Shown piece by piece: positions 8,992 through 19,228 of a stretch of 64,000 nucleotides of DNA. Made by a program: the position numbers and the translations under genes. Each line of letters starts with the position of its first letter. Positions within the stretch are counted from its first letter, which is position 1. The notes under the pieces were generated by a model. The model searched no databases. It worked only from the letters and a program-made list of their open reading frames with translations, and was not told the DNA's origin. The stretch is from Musicola paradisiaca NCPPB 2511. GTDB lineage: Bacteria; Pseudomonadota; Gammaproteobacteria; Enterobacterales; Enterobacteriaceae. The DNA is taken from the NCBI RefSeq assembly GCF_000400505.1, contig NZ_CM001857.1:469032-533031 (forward strand), given 5' to 3'.

Positions 8992-11900
8992 ATGATGGCA
9001 AAAAATCGACAGCAGGAATTACAGCAGCAACTGGATCAGCGCATCATGATTTTGGACGGCGGCATGGGCACCATGATCCAGGGGTATCGGCTACAGGAAG
9101 CGGACTACCGCGGCGCGCGTTTTGCCGACTGGCATAGCGACCTGAAAGGCAACAACGACCTGCTGGTGCTGACGAAACCGGACGTGATCGCCGCCATCCA
9201 CCATGATTATCTGGCCGCCGGCGCTGATATTCTGGAAACCAATACCTTCAATGCGACCCGCATCGCTATGGCCGACTACGACATGGAAGCTCTGTCGGCG
9301 GAAATCAATACCGTCGCCGCACGTCTGGCGCGCACCTGCGCCGACGAATGGACGGCACGCACGCCGGAGCGCCCGCGTTATGTCGCTGGGGTCTTGGGGC
9401 CGACCAATCGCACCGCCTCCATTTCGCCGGACGTGAACGACCCGGCGTACCGCAACGTCAGTTTTGACCAACTGGTGGACGCTTATCGGGAGTCGACCCG
9501 GGCGCTGATTGAAGGCGGCGTCGATCTGATTCTGATTGAGACCATTTTCGATACGTTGAACGCTAAAGCCGCGGTTTATGCGGTGGAGTGCGAGTTTGAA
9601 GCGTTGGGCATCACCTTGCCGGTGATGATTTCCGGCACCATTACCGATGCGTCCGGTCGTACATTATCCGGGCAGACCACGGAAGCGTTCTACAATTCCC
9701 TGCGCCATGCCCGCCCACTCTCGTTTGGTCTTAACTGTGCCTTGGGGCCGGACGAACTGCGTCAGTACGTGGCTGAACTGGCACGCATTTCCGAATGCTA
9801 TGTCTCGGCGCATCCCAACGCCGGGTTGCCGAACGCCTTCGGCGAATATGATCTGGACGCACGGGAGATGGCGCAGCAGGTCGGCGAGTGGGCGCAATCA
9901 GGATTCCTGAACATTATCGGCGGTTGTTGCGGTACGACGCCCGCGCACATCGCCGCCATGGCGCAAGCGGTGGACGGCGTGCCGCCGCGCAAGCTGCCGC
10001 AGACACCGGTCGCCTGTCGGCTGTCCGGTCTGGAGCCGCTCAACATCGGTGCCGACACCCTGTTCGTGAATGTCGGCGAGCGTACCAACGTGACCGGTTC
10101 GGCTAAATTCAAACGCCTGATTAAAGAAGAAAAATACAATGAAGCGCTGGATGTGGCGCGTCAGCAGGTGGAGAACGGCGCACAGATTATCGATATCAAC
10201 ATGGACGAGGGCATGCTCGACGCCGAAGCGGCGATGGTGCGTTTCCTCAATCTGATCGCCGGTGAGCCGGATATCGCCCGCGTGCCGATCATGATCGACT
10301 CCTCCAAATGGGACGTGGTGGAAGCGGGCCTGAAGTGCATTCAAGGCAAAGGTATCGTCAACTCCATCTCGATGAAGGAAGGGGTGGATATCTTTATCGA
10401 ACATGCCAAAAAGGTGCGCCGTTACGGCGCGGCCGTGGTGGTGATGGCGTTCGATGAAGTCGGCCAGGCGGATACCCGCGAGCGCAAGATCGACATCTGT
10501 CGTCGTGCCTACCGGATTCTCACCGAAGAAGTCGGCTTTCCGCCGGAAGACATCATTTTCGACCCCAATATTTTTGCCGTCGCCACCGGCATTGAAGAAC
10601 ACAACAACTATGCGGTGGATTTCATCGGCGCCTGTGACGATATCAAGACCCAATTGCCGCACGCGCTGATTTCCGGCGGGGTGTCCAACGTGTCGTTCTC
10701 GTTCCGCGGCAATGAGCCGGTGCGCGAGGCTATCCACGCCGTCTTCCTCTATTACGCCATCCGCAACGGTATGGACATGGGCATCGTCAATGCCGGCCAA
10801 CTGGCGATTTACGACGACCTGCCCGCCGAGCTGCGCGATGCGGTGGAGGACGTTGTCCTCAATCGCCGTACTGATGGGACGGAACGCCTGCTGGCGATCG
10901 CCGAGAAGTATCGCGGCAGCAAATCCGACGACGACAGCAACAAGGGCGAGGCCGAATGGCGCGGCTGGCCGGTCAAAAAACGGCTGGAGTACGCGCTGGT
11001 TAAAGGGATTACCGAGTTCATCGAGGCGGATACCGAAGAGGCGCGGGCGCAGGCGGCGCGGCCGATCGAAGTGATCGAAGGGCCGTTGATGGACGGTATG
11101 AATGTGGTGGGCGATCTGTTCGGCGCGGGCAAGATGTTTCTGCCGCAGGTGGTGAAATCGGCGCGCGTGATGAAGCAGGCGGTAGCCTATCTGGAGCCGT
11201 TCATTCAGGCCAGCAAGGAGGCGGGCAGCAGCGCCGGTAAAATCCTGCTGGCGACGGTGAAGGGCGATGTGCACGACATCGGCAAAAACATCGTCGGCGT
11301 GGTACTGCAATGCAACAACTACGAGATCATCGATCTGGGCGTCATGGTGCCGTCGGACAAAATTCTTAAAACAGCACGGGAAGAGAAGGTGGATATCATC
11401 GGCCTGTCCGGGCTGATTACCCCGTCGCTGGATGAAATGGTCAACGTGGCGAAGGAGATGGAACGCCAGGGGTTCACGCTCCCGTTGCTGATTGGCGGAG
11501 CGACCACCTCCAAAGCGCATACCGCGGTGAAGATCGAACAGAATTACAGCGGGCCGACGGTGTACGTGCAGAACGCTTCCCGTTCGGTGAGCGTGGTGTC
11601 GTCGCTGCTATCGGCGACGCAGCACGACGAGTTCGTGGCGCGTATTCGCCGCGAGTACGAAACGGTGCGCATCCAGCATGCCCGCAAGAAACCGCGTACA
11701 CCACCGGTGTCGCTGGACGCGGCGCGGGAGAACGCACAGTCCTTCGACTGGGAAAGCTACACACCGCCAGCGGCGCACCGTCTTGGCGTGCATCCGGTAT
11801 CCGCCGGCATCGACACGCTGCGTCATTACATCGACTGGACGCCGTTCTTCATGACCTGGTCGCTGGCGGGCAAATACCCCAATATTCTGGAAGACGAGGT

Positions 11901-12681
11901 GGTCGGCGAGGAAGCCAAGCGGCTGTTTGCCGACGCCAACGCCATGCTGGATCAACTCTCTGCCGATGGCACGCTCAATCCGCGCGGCGTGGTGGGCCTG
12001 TTCCCGGCCAACCGGGTCGGCGACGATATCGAGATTTATACCGATGAGCGCCGCGACACGGTGTCCGCACTGAGCTGCCACCTGCGTCAGCAGACGGAAA
12101 AGACCGACTTCCCCAATTACTGTCTGGCGGATTTCGTGGCGCCGAAATCCAGCGGCAAGCCGGATTATATCGGCGCGTTCGCCGTGACCGGCGGGCTGGA
12201 GGAGGATGAACTGGCGGCGCAGTGGGAAGCACAGCATGACGATTACAACAAAATCATGCTCAAGGCGCTGGCGGATCGGTTGGCGGAGGCCTTCGCCGAA
12301 TATCTGCACGAGCGGGTGCGCAAGGTGTACTGGGGCTATGCGCCGAACGAGAACCTGGGCAACGACGAACTGATCCGCGAAAACTATCAGGGTATTCGCC
12401 CGGCGCCGGGCTACCCGGCCTGCCCGGATCACACCGAGAAGGCTATCCTCTGGCAACTGCTGGATGTGGATAACACCGTCGGCATGAAACTCACCGAGTC
12501 TTACGCCATGTGGCCGGGCGCGTCGGTCTCCGGTTGGTACTTCAGCCATCCGGACAGCAAATATTTCGCCGTGGCGCAAATTCAGCGCGACCAGGTGGAC
12601 GACTATGCCGCCCGCAAGCACATGCCGGTGGCCGACGTCGAACGCTGGCTGGCGCCGAATTTGGGGTATGATGCGGATTGA
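8992..12681 (+). CDS. metH: Cobalamin-dependent methionine synthase
   Basis: MetH transfers the methyl group of 5-methyltetrahydrofolate to homocysteine through methylcobalamin, the last step of methionine synthesis. The 1229-residue protein has all four modules: homocysteine domain (about 1-325, with zinc cysteines in NCALGPDE and [14 protein letters not shown]), pterin domain (about 350-620, starting [18 protein letters not shown]), cobalamin domain (about 650-895, with the base-off motif [13 protein letters not shown]), and the SAM reactivation domain (about 900-1229, with [15 protein letters not shown]). Two ATGs are adjacent at 8992 and 8995. Cobalamin must be made or imported by the host for activity. 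Confidence 0.97.
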   Translation: MMAKNRQQELQQQLDQRIMILDGGMGTMIQGYRLQEADYRGARFADWHSDLKGNNDLLVLTKPDVIAAIHHDYLAAGADILETNTFNATRIAMADYDMEALSAEINTVAARLARTCADEWTARTPERPRYVAGVLGPTNRTASISPDVNDPAYRNVSFDQLVDAYRESTRALIEGGVDLILIETIFDTLNAKAAVYAVECEFEALGITLPVMISGTITDASGRTLSGQTTEAFYNSLRHARPLSFGLNCALGPDELRQYVAELARISECYVSAHPNAGLPNAFGEYDLDAREMAQQVGEWAQSGFLNIIGGCCGTTPAHIAAMAQAVDGVPPRKLPQTPVACRLSGLEPLNIGADTLFVNVGERTNVTGSAKFKRLIKEEKYNEALDVARQQVENGAQIIDINMDEGMLDAEAAMVRFLNLIAGEPDIARVPIMIDSSKWDVVEAGLKCIQGKGIVNSISMKEGVDIFIEHAKKVRRYGAAVVVMAFDEVGQADTRERKIDICRRAYRILTEEVGFPPEDIIFDPNIFAVATGIEEHNNYAVDFIGACDDIKTQLPHALISGGVSNVSFSFRGNEPVREAIHAVFLYYAIRNGMDMGIVNAGQLAIYDDLPAELRDAVEDVVLNRRTDGTERLLAIAEKYRGSKSDDDSNKGEAEWRGWPVKKRLEYALVKGITEFIEADTEEARAQAARPIEVIEGPLMDGMNVVGDLFGAGKMFLPQVVKSARVMKQAVAYLEPFIQASKEAGSSAGKILLATVKGDVHDIGKNIVGVVLQCNNYEIIDLGVMVPSDKILKTAREEKVDIIGLSGLITPSLDEMVNVAKEMERQGFTLPLLIGGATTSKAHTAVKIEQNYSGPTVYVQNASRSVSVVSSLLSATQHDEFVARIRREYETVRIQHARKKPRTPPVSLDAARENAQSFDWESYTPPAAHRLGVHPVSAGIDTLRHYIDWTPFFMTWSLAGKYPNILEDEVVGEEAKRLFADANAMLDQLSADGTLNPRGVVGLFPANRVGDDIEIYTDERRDTVSALSCHLRQQTEKTDFPNYCLADFVAPKSSGKPDYIGAFAVTGGLEEDELAAQWEAQHDDYNKIMLKALADRLAEAFAEYLHERVRKVYWGYAPNENLGNDELIRENYQGIRPAPGYPACPDHTEKAILWQLLDVDNTVGMKLTESYAMWPGASVSGWYFSHPDSKYFAVAQIQRDQVDDYAARKHMPVADVERWLAPNLGYDAD

Positions 12682-12717
12682 TATGAACGTCATCAATAAA
12701 CGGAACCAGGTGGTGAA

Positions 12718-14076
12718 ATGATCCATGAACTTCGCCTTGCCAATGTCGGGCCTGCCAGTACCATGCATCTCACATTTGGTAATCGGCTCAACCTGTTAAC
12801 CGGCGATAATGGTTTGGGCAAAAGCTTTTTGCTGGATATTGTCTGGTGGGCGCTGACTCGTCGATGGCCCGCAGAAGTGAACCCTAAACTGGCTGCTGGC
12901 AAAAAGGCTCTGCCAGCGTTTGATCTCACTGGAGAAGAGGCAAGCATTGCGTTTTCGTTTGCTGGTAAGGTCAAAACGGAACGTTACGAAAGCCATTATG
13001 AGAGTACCTATGCCCGGCGTGAACAGAGCTGGACGGGTCGTGCAGGTCGGCCGGCTAACCCTGGATTGGTTCTGTACGCTATGGCGGACGGCAGCTTCGC
13101 CGTATGGGATCCGCATCGCAACTATTGGCGCATGCAGGATGGCATTGACGTGCAGGAGCGGGTTCCGGCCTATGTGTTAAACCCGACTGAAGTATGGGAT
13201 GGTTTGTCGGGAGACGAACGCTCCTGGCTGTGTAACGGATTGATCCGTGATATTGCCAGTTGGCAAAAAGAGAAAGGCGCGGCGTTCAGACATATAAATG
13301 CTGTTTTGAAGGTGCTTTCCCCGTCGACAACCGAAGTGCTCTCACTGGGGGAACTGACCCGTATCAGTCTGGATGACGTGCGCGAGATCCCGACTCTCCG
13401 TATGCCTTACCAAAAGGATGTGCCTGTACTCCATGCTTCTTCGGGGATGCGGCGTATTTTGGCGCTGGCCTATTTTTTGGTATGGGCATGGGAGGAGCAC
13501 CAGCGAGCAGCCCGTCTTCTGGGAGAAGACGTCAGTCCGCAGATTACGTTCCTGATTGATGAAGTTGAGTCCCATCTGCATCCCAGTTGGCAGCGCAGTA
13601 TTGTTCCCGCTTTGCTGAGAGTGATGGGAAAGCTGAACGCCAAAGCGCAGGTACAGTTGATCACCACCACGCATTCCCCGCTAGTGATGACCTCGGTGGA
13701 ACCATTATTCGATGCCAAACGAGATGCCTGGTTTGATTTGGATTTTCTAAATGGTGCGGTGGTGCTGGCGCGGCGTGAATTTGAAAAACACGGTGATGTG
13801 ACTAACTGGCTGACCAGCGAGGCGTTCGATTTAAAAAGCGGCAGACCGCTGGAGTATGAGCGACTGGTTGAGGACGCGGCAACGCTGCTGAATCAGTCTG
13901 ATGTATCGGAAAAAGATCTGGACGCGATGTATCAGCAGTTTCTGGCGGCTCTCGATGCTAAGGATGAGTTCCTGTTTCGCTGGCGGTTTATCCGTGGAAA
14001 AAAAGTAACGCCAGAGAAAAATGACAATAAGATAAAAAAAGGACGTAAAAATGATTCCGGTGGTGTTACAGGCTGA
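12718..14076 (+). CDS. AAA ATPase of a Septu-like defence pair
   Basis: A 452-residue protein with an ABC/SMC-type ATPase fold. The Walker A motif GDNGLGKS is at residues 29-36, right after the N-terminal strand. An ABC-signature-like ASSGMRRILALAYFL stretch is at about 240, Walker B ITFLIDEVESHLHP at about 276-289, and the switch His in TTTHSPLVM at about 319. This layout is that of the AAA_21/OLD-like family used in PtuA (Septu). The next gene, an HNH nuclease, overlaps it by 26 nt, so the two are surely cotranscribed. The pair is inserted between metH and an AraC regulator, where E. coli has nothing similar. Defence role is inferred from the pairing; the name ptuA is not certain. Confidence 0.8.
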   Translation: MIHELRLANVGPASTMHLTFGNRLNLLTGDNGLGKSFLLDIVWWALTRRWPAEVNPKLAAGKKALPAFDLTGEEASIAFSFAGKVKTERYESHYESTYARREQSWTGRAGRPANPGLVLYAMADGSFAVWDPHRNYWRMQDGIDVQERVPAYVLNPTEVWDGLSGDERSWLCNGLIRDIASWQKEKGAAFRHINAVLKVLSPSTTEVLSLGELTRISLDDVREIPTLRMPYQKDVPVLHASSGMRRILALAYFLVWAWEEHQRAARLLGEDVSPQITFLIDEVESHLHPSWQRSIVPALLRVMGKLNAKAQVQLITTTHSPLVMTSVEPLFDAKRDAWFDLDFLNGAVVLARREFEKHGDVTNWLTSEAFDLKSGRPLEYERLVEDAATLLNQSDVSEKDLDAMYQQFLAALDAKDEFLFRWRFIRGKKVTPEKNDNKIKKGRKNDSGGVTG

Positions 14077-14677
14077 ACCTGATGATTTTGATGTCGAGGT
14101 ACGCCAGAAAGGGCATAACTGGTTGATTAAAAAAAGTATTAGCCTTAATGCACCACCGCCAAAGGCTTCGGATTTACCCAACTACTGGACGCACAGCAAT
14201 TATTCGCTTTGGGAATCTTATGGTGGTGTCTGCGCCTATCTGGCGATTTATTTTGAGTGGGTGACAGGGGCATCGTCTACCGACCATTTCATCGCGAAGT
14301 CCCGTAATGCCGGCGACGCCTATGAATGGAATAATTATCGCTTAAGTTCATTGGGGCCCAATCGCAACAAGAATGACTTCGATGATGTCTTGGATCCAAT
14401 CAGTTTGCAGCCGGATACCTTTGTGATTAATTTCCTGTCGGGTGAGATTAGCCCCAATTATGCGCGGTATTCCCAAGGTTCGCCGTATGCCACGCAGGCA
14501 GAATCGACTATTACCCGGCTTCAGCTCGACAGTCAGGAGCATCGGCGGATGCGCACGCGTCATTTTGATCAATATATCACTGGGAAATGGTCGCTTGATG
14601 GCCTGCACGATGAATCCCCTTTTGTTTATGCTGAAATTATGCGTCAAGGATTGAGCGATCGATCGTTGCTCGATTGA
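14051..14677 (+). CDS. HNH endonuclease-like partner of the AAA ATPase
   Basis: A 208-residue protein. The HNH-type core runs from about residue 58 to 110: GGVCAYLA, then STDHFIAKS with the catalytic His 79, YEWNNYRL with Asn 94/95, and NRNKND. PtuB-type HNH proteins often have a CxxC zinc pair at the first position; here the second Cys is replaced (CAYLA), so the metal knuckle may be absent or built differently. The start ATG at 14051 lies inside the ATPase gene and has AAAGGACG just upstream. The pair probably cuts DNA or RNA when the ATPase senses infection. Base composition is more AT-rich than metH, consistent with acquisition. Confidence 0.75.
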   Translation: MIPVVLQAEPDDFDVEVRQKGHNWLIKKSISLNAPPPKASDLPNYWTHSNYSLWESYGGVCAYLAIYFEWVTGASSTDHFIAKSRNAGDAYEWNNYRLSSLGPNRNKNDFDDVLDPISLQPDTFVINFLSGEISPNYARYSQGSPYATQAESTITRLQLDSQEHRRMRTRHFDQYITGKWSLDGLHDESPFVYAEIMRQGLSDRSLLD

Positions 14678-14791
14678 GCCTGGTTCCATTTTAATGAGAG
14701 TGGTTATCAATCGTATTGCTGTGGCCGGGGCGCAATGCTAAGGTGAGGCTACGAATCATTTTCCCGGCATTTACCCCGCAAAGTCGGCCTG

Positions 14792-15802
14792 ATGGTGGCT
14801 CTGAGCATGATCAACCTCTCTTCTCCTGCGCCGTCGGCGCGTCGTTTTTCCATTGAGGATTTTCTGGATTTCGGCGAACGCTATGGCATTGACTACCGTT
14901 TTCCTGCTGTTGGCGCGAGCGGCGAACGTCACTGTGAGAAGCAGACGGTGGTTCAGGGCGACGTCGAGGAAATGGTGTTGCCGTCCGGCATCTGCCTGAC
15001 TAACTCGTCCATTGAGGTGTTGCAACCGTATGACACCACTTCGCTACTGAGTTCCCCGTTATATACGCTGGTGGTGCTGGAGGGCCGGGTGAACATTCGG
15101 CTCAATACCCAGGAGTTTGTCGTGTGTTCCGGTATGGCTTTCAGTACCCGGCTGGGAGAGCAGTGGGTGATGAAGGCTAGCCACCGTATTGAGCGCTCGC
15201 TCAGAACGCTGTCTCTGGGAATACACCCTGAACGAGTGGAACCGACGCGGGCCGTCTCTTCGCTGTTGCAGCGCTGGGAACATATTCAGGCGCCGGCGTT
15301 TGTCTGGCCGGTGCCGGATTACCTGTTGATGGGGTTGCAGCATATTCTGTATCAACCGATGGCGGCGTTACCGCGGCAACTGATGCTGGAGGGCGCACTG
15401 TTGCAACTGCTTGGCGGCGTATTCTGCCGTGTGGATGAGTTGCCGGGGTGTCAGGTAACACGGGCCGTGTCGTCATCCAGCGAGCGCTGCCGCCTTGAAA
15501 ATATTCGCCAGCGGCTGCGACAGAGCCCGGAGAAACCTTACACGCTGCCGGCGTTGGCGCAGGACGCCGCCATGAGTGTTACCAGCTTCAGGAACAAGTT
15601 TCGGCAGCAGTATGGCATCTCGGTGTTTGACTATTTGCGCGAGTGTCGGTTGTCGCTGGCGCATCGCTATCTGGCGTTGGGGTATCCGGTACAGCAGGCG
15701 GCCTGGCTGTCCGGTTATCAGCATGCTACCAATTTTGCCACGGCGTTCCGGCGCCGCTATGGCATCGCCCCCAGCGAGGTACGGTTCAGCATCCAGGGAT
15801 GA
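14792..15802 (+). CDS. AraC-family regulator next to a siderophore receptor
   Basis: A 336-residue protein with an N-terminal sensing region and a C-terminal AraC DNA-binding domain at about 240-335: two helix-turn-helix units, TLPALAQDAAMSVTSFRNKF and the second ending AAWLSGYQHATNFATAFRRRYG with the usual GIAPSEVR tail. The layout resembles PchR/YbtA-type siderophore-responsive activators. The start could also be the ATG at 14807 (MINLSS); neither has a strong ribosome site. It precedes the TonB receptor by 138 nt in the same direction, so it likely activates that gene when the ferric siderophore is present. The ligand is unknown. Confidence 0.85.
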   Translation: MVALSMINLSSPAPSARRFSIEDFLDFGERYGIDYRFPAVGASGERHCEKQTVVQGDVEEMVLPSGICLTNSSIEVLQPYDTTSLLSSPLYTLVVLEGRVNIRLNTQEFVVCSGMAFSTRLGEQWVMKASHRIERSLRTLSLGIHPERVEPTRAVSSLLQRWEHIQAPAFVWPVPDYLLMGLQHILYQPMAALPRQLMLEGALLQLLGGVFCRVDELPGCQVTRAVSSSSERCRLENIRQRLRQSPEKPYTLPALAQDAAMSVTSFRNKFRQQYGISVFDYLRECRLSLAHRYLALGYPVQQAAWLSGYQHATNFATAFRRRYGIAPSEVRFSIQG

Positions 15803-15895
15803 ACCGCTCATTGGGGTCAGCTTATCGGTAGGATCATTTTTGTTTTTCCTCATACGTAACCTGTCATTGCGCATAGCCGCTGCAGTTTTAAAAAC

Positions 15896-15914
15896 GGTAA
15901 TAATTCTTATTTGC
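15896..15914 (+). promoter_or_regulatory. Candidate Fur box upstream of the TonB receptor
   Basis: GGTAATAATTCTTATTTGC agrees with the 19-bp Fur consensus at about 12 positions and includes the AATAATTCTTATT core common in enterobacterial iron promoters. It ends 26 bp before the receptor ATG. Confidence 0.5.
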
Positions 15915-15940
15915 AAAAATACAGCGCGGTGGAGAAACGC

Positions 15941-18058
15941 ATGTTCAGAAAAACACGACTGGCTTTGATGGTGGGATATCTTACCGGGGGATTTGCCGCT
16001 TCGGCGATGGCTGCGGATGCGGTGAAGAGCGCGTCATCGGCGGAGCAGCCGCAAAACGAAACCATCGTAGTGACGGCGCCGACACAGAGCGGCGCGACCA
16101 AACTGGCGACGCCGGATATCGAAACCCCGCAGTCGGTTTCCATCGTGACGCGCGAACAGGCGCAAGAGCAGGGGGCGACCAGTGTACGTCAGGCGGTCAG
16201 CTATACGCCGGGCGTCTACAGCAACCAGATCGGCGCCTCCAATCGTTACGATTATATGGTGCTGCGCGGGTTTTCGGACGGCAGTCTGGATAACGTCTAT
16301 CTGGACGGGCTGAAATTGATGGGCGACACCAACTCCTACAGCTCGCTGGTGATCGACCCCTGGTTCCTCGACAGTATCGAGGTGGTGCGCGGCCCGGCGT
16401 CGGTATTGTATGGACGCGCCTCCCCCGGCGGCATTGTGGCGCTCAATTCGCGCCAGCCCTCGTTCGAACGCAGCGGCCAGATCCGGCTTTCCGCCGGCAA
16501 TAACGGGCAGCGCAGCGCCGCGTTTGACGTCACCGGGCCCGTTGATGATAACGAGCGGCTGGCGTTCCGCCTTGACGGGTTGGTGCGCGAGGCCGATACC
16601 CAATTCGGCCCACTCAAAGAGAAGCGTTATGCGCTGGCGCCGAGCCTGACGTGGCGCGTCTCCGACCGGACACGTCTGGAGCTGATGGCCTACTTCCAGC
16701 ATGACCCCGATGGCGGCAGTCACTCCGGTTTGCCTTATGAAGGCACCGTCGTTGAGCACAATGGCCAGAAGATTTCGAACACCTTCTATGAAGGCGAAGA
16801 GAATGATGAAAAGTTCGATCGTCGGCAAACGATGCTGGGTTACAACCTCGAACACCGTTTCGACAACAGCTGGTCGGTACGCCAGAAGCTGCGTTATCTA
16901 AACAGCCATGTGACGCTGAATCAGGTTTATGCCTACGGCTGGAGCAGCGGCAATACCCTGAACCGCTATTACTCCGGCGGGGAAGAGTCGCTGTCGGCGG
17001 TGACGTTGGATAATCAACTGGATGGCAGCTTCGATACCGGCCCGCTGGGCCATCGCGTATTGGTGGGGATCGACTATCAGCAGCGCGACAATGATGTGAC
17101 CTGGTATTCGGGGACGTTCCCGGCCATTGATGCGTTTAACCCAGTTTACGGCGCGTCGTCGACCTACATGGGGCTTTCAAGCCTGGGAACGCATAAGCTG
17201 CGTCAGACCGGCGCTTACCTCCAGGATCAGATGTCCTGGGACAACTGGCGTTTCACGCTGGGCGGCCGCTACGACACCGTCAGGTTGGAGAGCATCGACA
17301 AGCTGAACGGCGCCGACGATGCGATGGATCGAAACCACTTCAGTTCCCGTGCCGCATTGCTTTACCTGTTCAACAATGGCATTGCGCCTTACGTCAGCTA
17401 TTCCACCGCCTTCACGCCGACCAGCTTTACCGATGCCGACGGCAAATTGCTGGAACCGATGAAAGGCCAGCAATGGGAAACCGGGCTGAAATTCCAGCCT
17501 GAAGGCTCGAAGAGCCAATACAGCGCGTCGGTATTCCGCATCAACCAGAAAAACATCGCCACCAAAGTGCAGCCGACCGACCCTTATACCTCGATCGGCG
17601 AAATCGAATCGCAAGGGGTAGAGCTGGAAGCGGTCGGTCATATTACCGATAGCCTGCGCGTGCAGACGGCCTATACCTACACCGATATCCGCTACAAGAA
17701 GAGCAGCCTGACCGAGCAAGGCAAGCAGGCGGTGTATGCGCCGCGCAATCAGGTTAGCACCTGGGCCAGCTACGATGTTCATCGCGGCCCGCTGGATGGG
17801 CTGACCATCGGCGCCGGGGTGCGTTACGTCAACGGCATTACGACGGATCGCGCCAATACTTACCGGCTGCCGTCCTACACGCTGGTGGATATGGCGATCG
17901 GCTATGATCTGTCGAAAGTCGGCCTGAAAGGGTTGAGCACGCAGCTTAACGTCAACAACCTGACCGACAAGCGCTATATCGCCGCCTGTAATTCGCTGGA
18001 GTTCTGTTACTTCGGCGCGGAACGCAGCATCGTCGCCAGTATGTCGTATGCATTTTGA
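15941..18058 (+). CDS. TonB-dependent hydroxamate siderophore receptor (FhuA/FoxA type)
   Basis: An outer-membrane gated channel for a ferric siderophore, powered by TonB-ExbB-ExbD. I start at the ATG at 15941, with GGTGGAG upstream; this gives 705 residues and a Sec signal peptide ending SAMAADA at about 29. The TonB box is NETIVVTAP (about residues 39-47), followed by the plug domain with DIETPQSVSIVTREQ and VRGPASVLYGRASPGGIV, then a 22-strand barrel ending in aromatic F (MSYAF). The paired Cys near the end (IAACNSLEFCYFGAERS) is a hallmark of the FhuA/FoxA branch. Ferrichrome or ferrioxamine is the likely ligand, by family only. Regulation: upstream AraC gene and Fur-like box. Confidence 0.9.
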   Translation: MFRKTRLALMVGYLTGGFAASAMAADAVKSASSAEQPQNETIVVTAPTQSGATKLATPDIETPQSVSIVTREQAQEQGATSVRQAVSYTPGVYSNQIGASNRYDYMVLRGFSDGSLDNVYLDGLKLMGDTNSYSSLVIDPWFLDSIEVVRGPASVLYGRASPGGIVALNSRQPSFERSGQIRLSAGNNGQRSAAFDVTGPVDDNERLAFRLDGLVREADTQFGPLKEKRYALAPSLTWRVSDRTRLELMAYFQHDPDGGSHSGLPYEGTVVEHNGQKISNTFYEGEENDEKFDRRQTMLGYNLEHRFDNSWSVRQKLRYLNSHVTLNQVYAYGWSSGNTLNRYYSGGEESLSAVTLDNQLDGSFDTGPLGHRVLVGIDYQQRDNDVTWYSGTFPAIDAFNPVYGASSTYMGLSSLGTHKLRQTGAYLQDQMSWDNWRFTLGGRYDTVRLESIDKLNGADDAMDRNHFSSRAALLYLFNNGIAPYVSYSTAFTPTSFTDADGKLLEPMKGQQWETGLKFQPEGSKSQYSASVFRINQKNIATKVQPTDPYTSIGEIESQGVELEAVGHITDSLRVQTAYTYTDIRYKKSSLTEQGKQAVYAPRNQVSTWASYDVHRGPLDGLTIGAGVRYVNGITTDRANTYRLPSYTLVDMAIGYDLSKVGLKGLSTQLNVNNLTDKRYIAACNSLEFCYFGAERSIVASMSYAF

Positions 18059-18231
18059 CCGGTGAGGTGCCGAACCGTCAGGCGCCGGCAGCCTTCATCA
18101 CACGATGTTAATCGCAGGGAAGAGTCAAACATCCGCGCCAGAGATGGCGCGGTTCGCGCTGACAGGGAGGCACTGGCGGCGCCTGTACATTCCATCCATT
18201 ATTGCCGCATTGCCGCACGTCGTCAGGAACG

Positions 18232-19125
18232 CTACGGGCCAAGCGGATGGTGTTCGCACAGAAAATCGATAAAGGCGCGCAACTTGGGCAGCATATGGCG
18301 GTTATCCGGCCACAACAGGGAAAAGTGCCCGCCGGTCGTGGTATGCGCCGTCAATAGCGCAGTGAGTCGCCCATCCTGTAGCTCTTGTCGGACGGCGAAG
18401 TCCGGGACATAAGCAATCCCCAGCCCTTGTATCGTGGCTGAAAGCTGAGCTTCCAGATTGGAAAACACCAGTTTTTCCGACAGCGCGGCCATAGCAACGC
18501 CGGGGATGTCCCACTGCATCAACTGCCCGGTACGGGAAAAACGGTAGTGCAGACAGCGGTGTTGGCTTAGCTGTTGCGGTGTCGTCGGCGCGCCATAGCG
18601 CTGTAAGTAGTCCGGTGCCGCGACCAGCAACAGACGATAGCTGCCCAGCCGTCGGCTACGGAGCTGTGAGTCCTCCAGCGTACCGCTGCGGATGGCCACG
18701 TCCACGCCTTCGCCGATCACATCCACCAGCCGATCGGTAAAATCCAAATCCAGTTCGATGTCCGGATAGTGGGACACAAATTGCGGCAGGCACGGCAGCA
18801 GCATGCGATAGCCGATAGCGGGCAGGCTGATGCGCAGCCGTCCTGCGGGGTTGCCGGTGAGCTGCGCCAGCGCGAATTGCGTCTCTTCGAGGTCGACGGC
18901 GATGCGTCTGGCTCGCTCATAGAACAGTTGTCCTTCATCCGTCAGGCTGAGCTGCCGGGTACTGCGGTTCAGCAACCTGACGCCCAGCGTGCTTTCCAGC
19001 CGCGCCACGCTTTTGCCGACGGCGGAGGCGGAGATCCCCAGCCGCGCCGAGGCGCTGGCAAAGCTGCCGCTTTCCACCGCTTTCACGAATGCCATCATGC
19101 CGCTCAAACTTTCGATGCCGTTCAT
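18232..19125 (-). CDS. LysR-family transcriptional regulator
   Basis: A 297-residue LysR protein. The winged HTH occupies about residues 8-66 (AFVKAVESGSFASASARLGISASAVGKSVARLE, then GVRLLNRSTRQLSLTDEG), followed by a hinge helix and a periplasmic-binding-protein-like effector domain. It is transcribed away from the MFS exporter at 19229 with 103 bp between starts, so it probably controls that gene. The effector is unknown. Two TCCTGTCAG repeats in the shared gap may be its binding sites. Confidence 0.9.
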   Translation of the reverse strand: MNGIESLSGMMAFVKAVESGSFASASARLGISASAVGKSVARLESTLGVRLLNRSTRQLSLTDEGQLFYERARRIAVDLEETQFALAQLTGNPAGRLRISLPAIGYRMLLPCLPQFVSHYPDIELDLDFTDRLVDVIGEGVDVAIRSGTLEDSQLRSRRLGSYRLLLVAAPDYLQRYGAPTTPQQLSQHRCLHYRFSRTGQLMQWDIPGVAMAALSEKLVFSNLEAQLSATIQGLGIAYVPDFAVRQELQDGRLTALLTAHTTTGGHFSLLWPDNRHMLPKLRAFIDFLCEHHPLGP

Positions 19126-19138
19126 TCCGGATTTTTTG

Positions 19139-19198
19139 TCCTGTCAGTGGGGATTTGCAGGGTATTTTTGCCATTAACCCGCCGTTTTATCCTGTCAG
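19139..19198. promoter_or_regulatory. Paired TCCTGTCAG repeats between LysR and MFS genes
   Basis: TCCTGTCAG occurs at 19139-19147 and again at 19190-19198, each preceded by TTTTG or TTTTA. Thirteen of 14 bases match, and the 51-bp spacing is close to five helical turns. LysR proteins bind paired sites in such divergent gaps, but the repeats are direct rather than palindromic, so the assignment is tentative. Confidence 0.35.
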
Positions 19199-19228
19199 CC
19201 TATCACAAATGAATGAGGGCATTGGGTA

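Noticed and set aside
9898-11520. 540-codon open frame on the minus strand inside metH
   Set aside because: Shadow of metH in GC-rich DNA: low-complexity His/Arg/Val-rich reading, no start context, and metH is complete on the other strand. The same holds for the minus-strand frame 11608-12768.
12718-14792. Retron associated with the ATPase/HNH pair
   Set aside because: No reverse transcriptase and no msr/msd-like inverted repeats were seen on either side.
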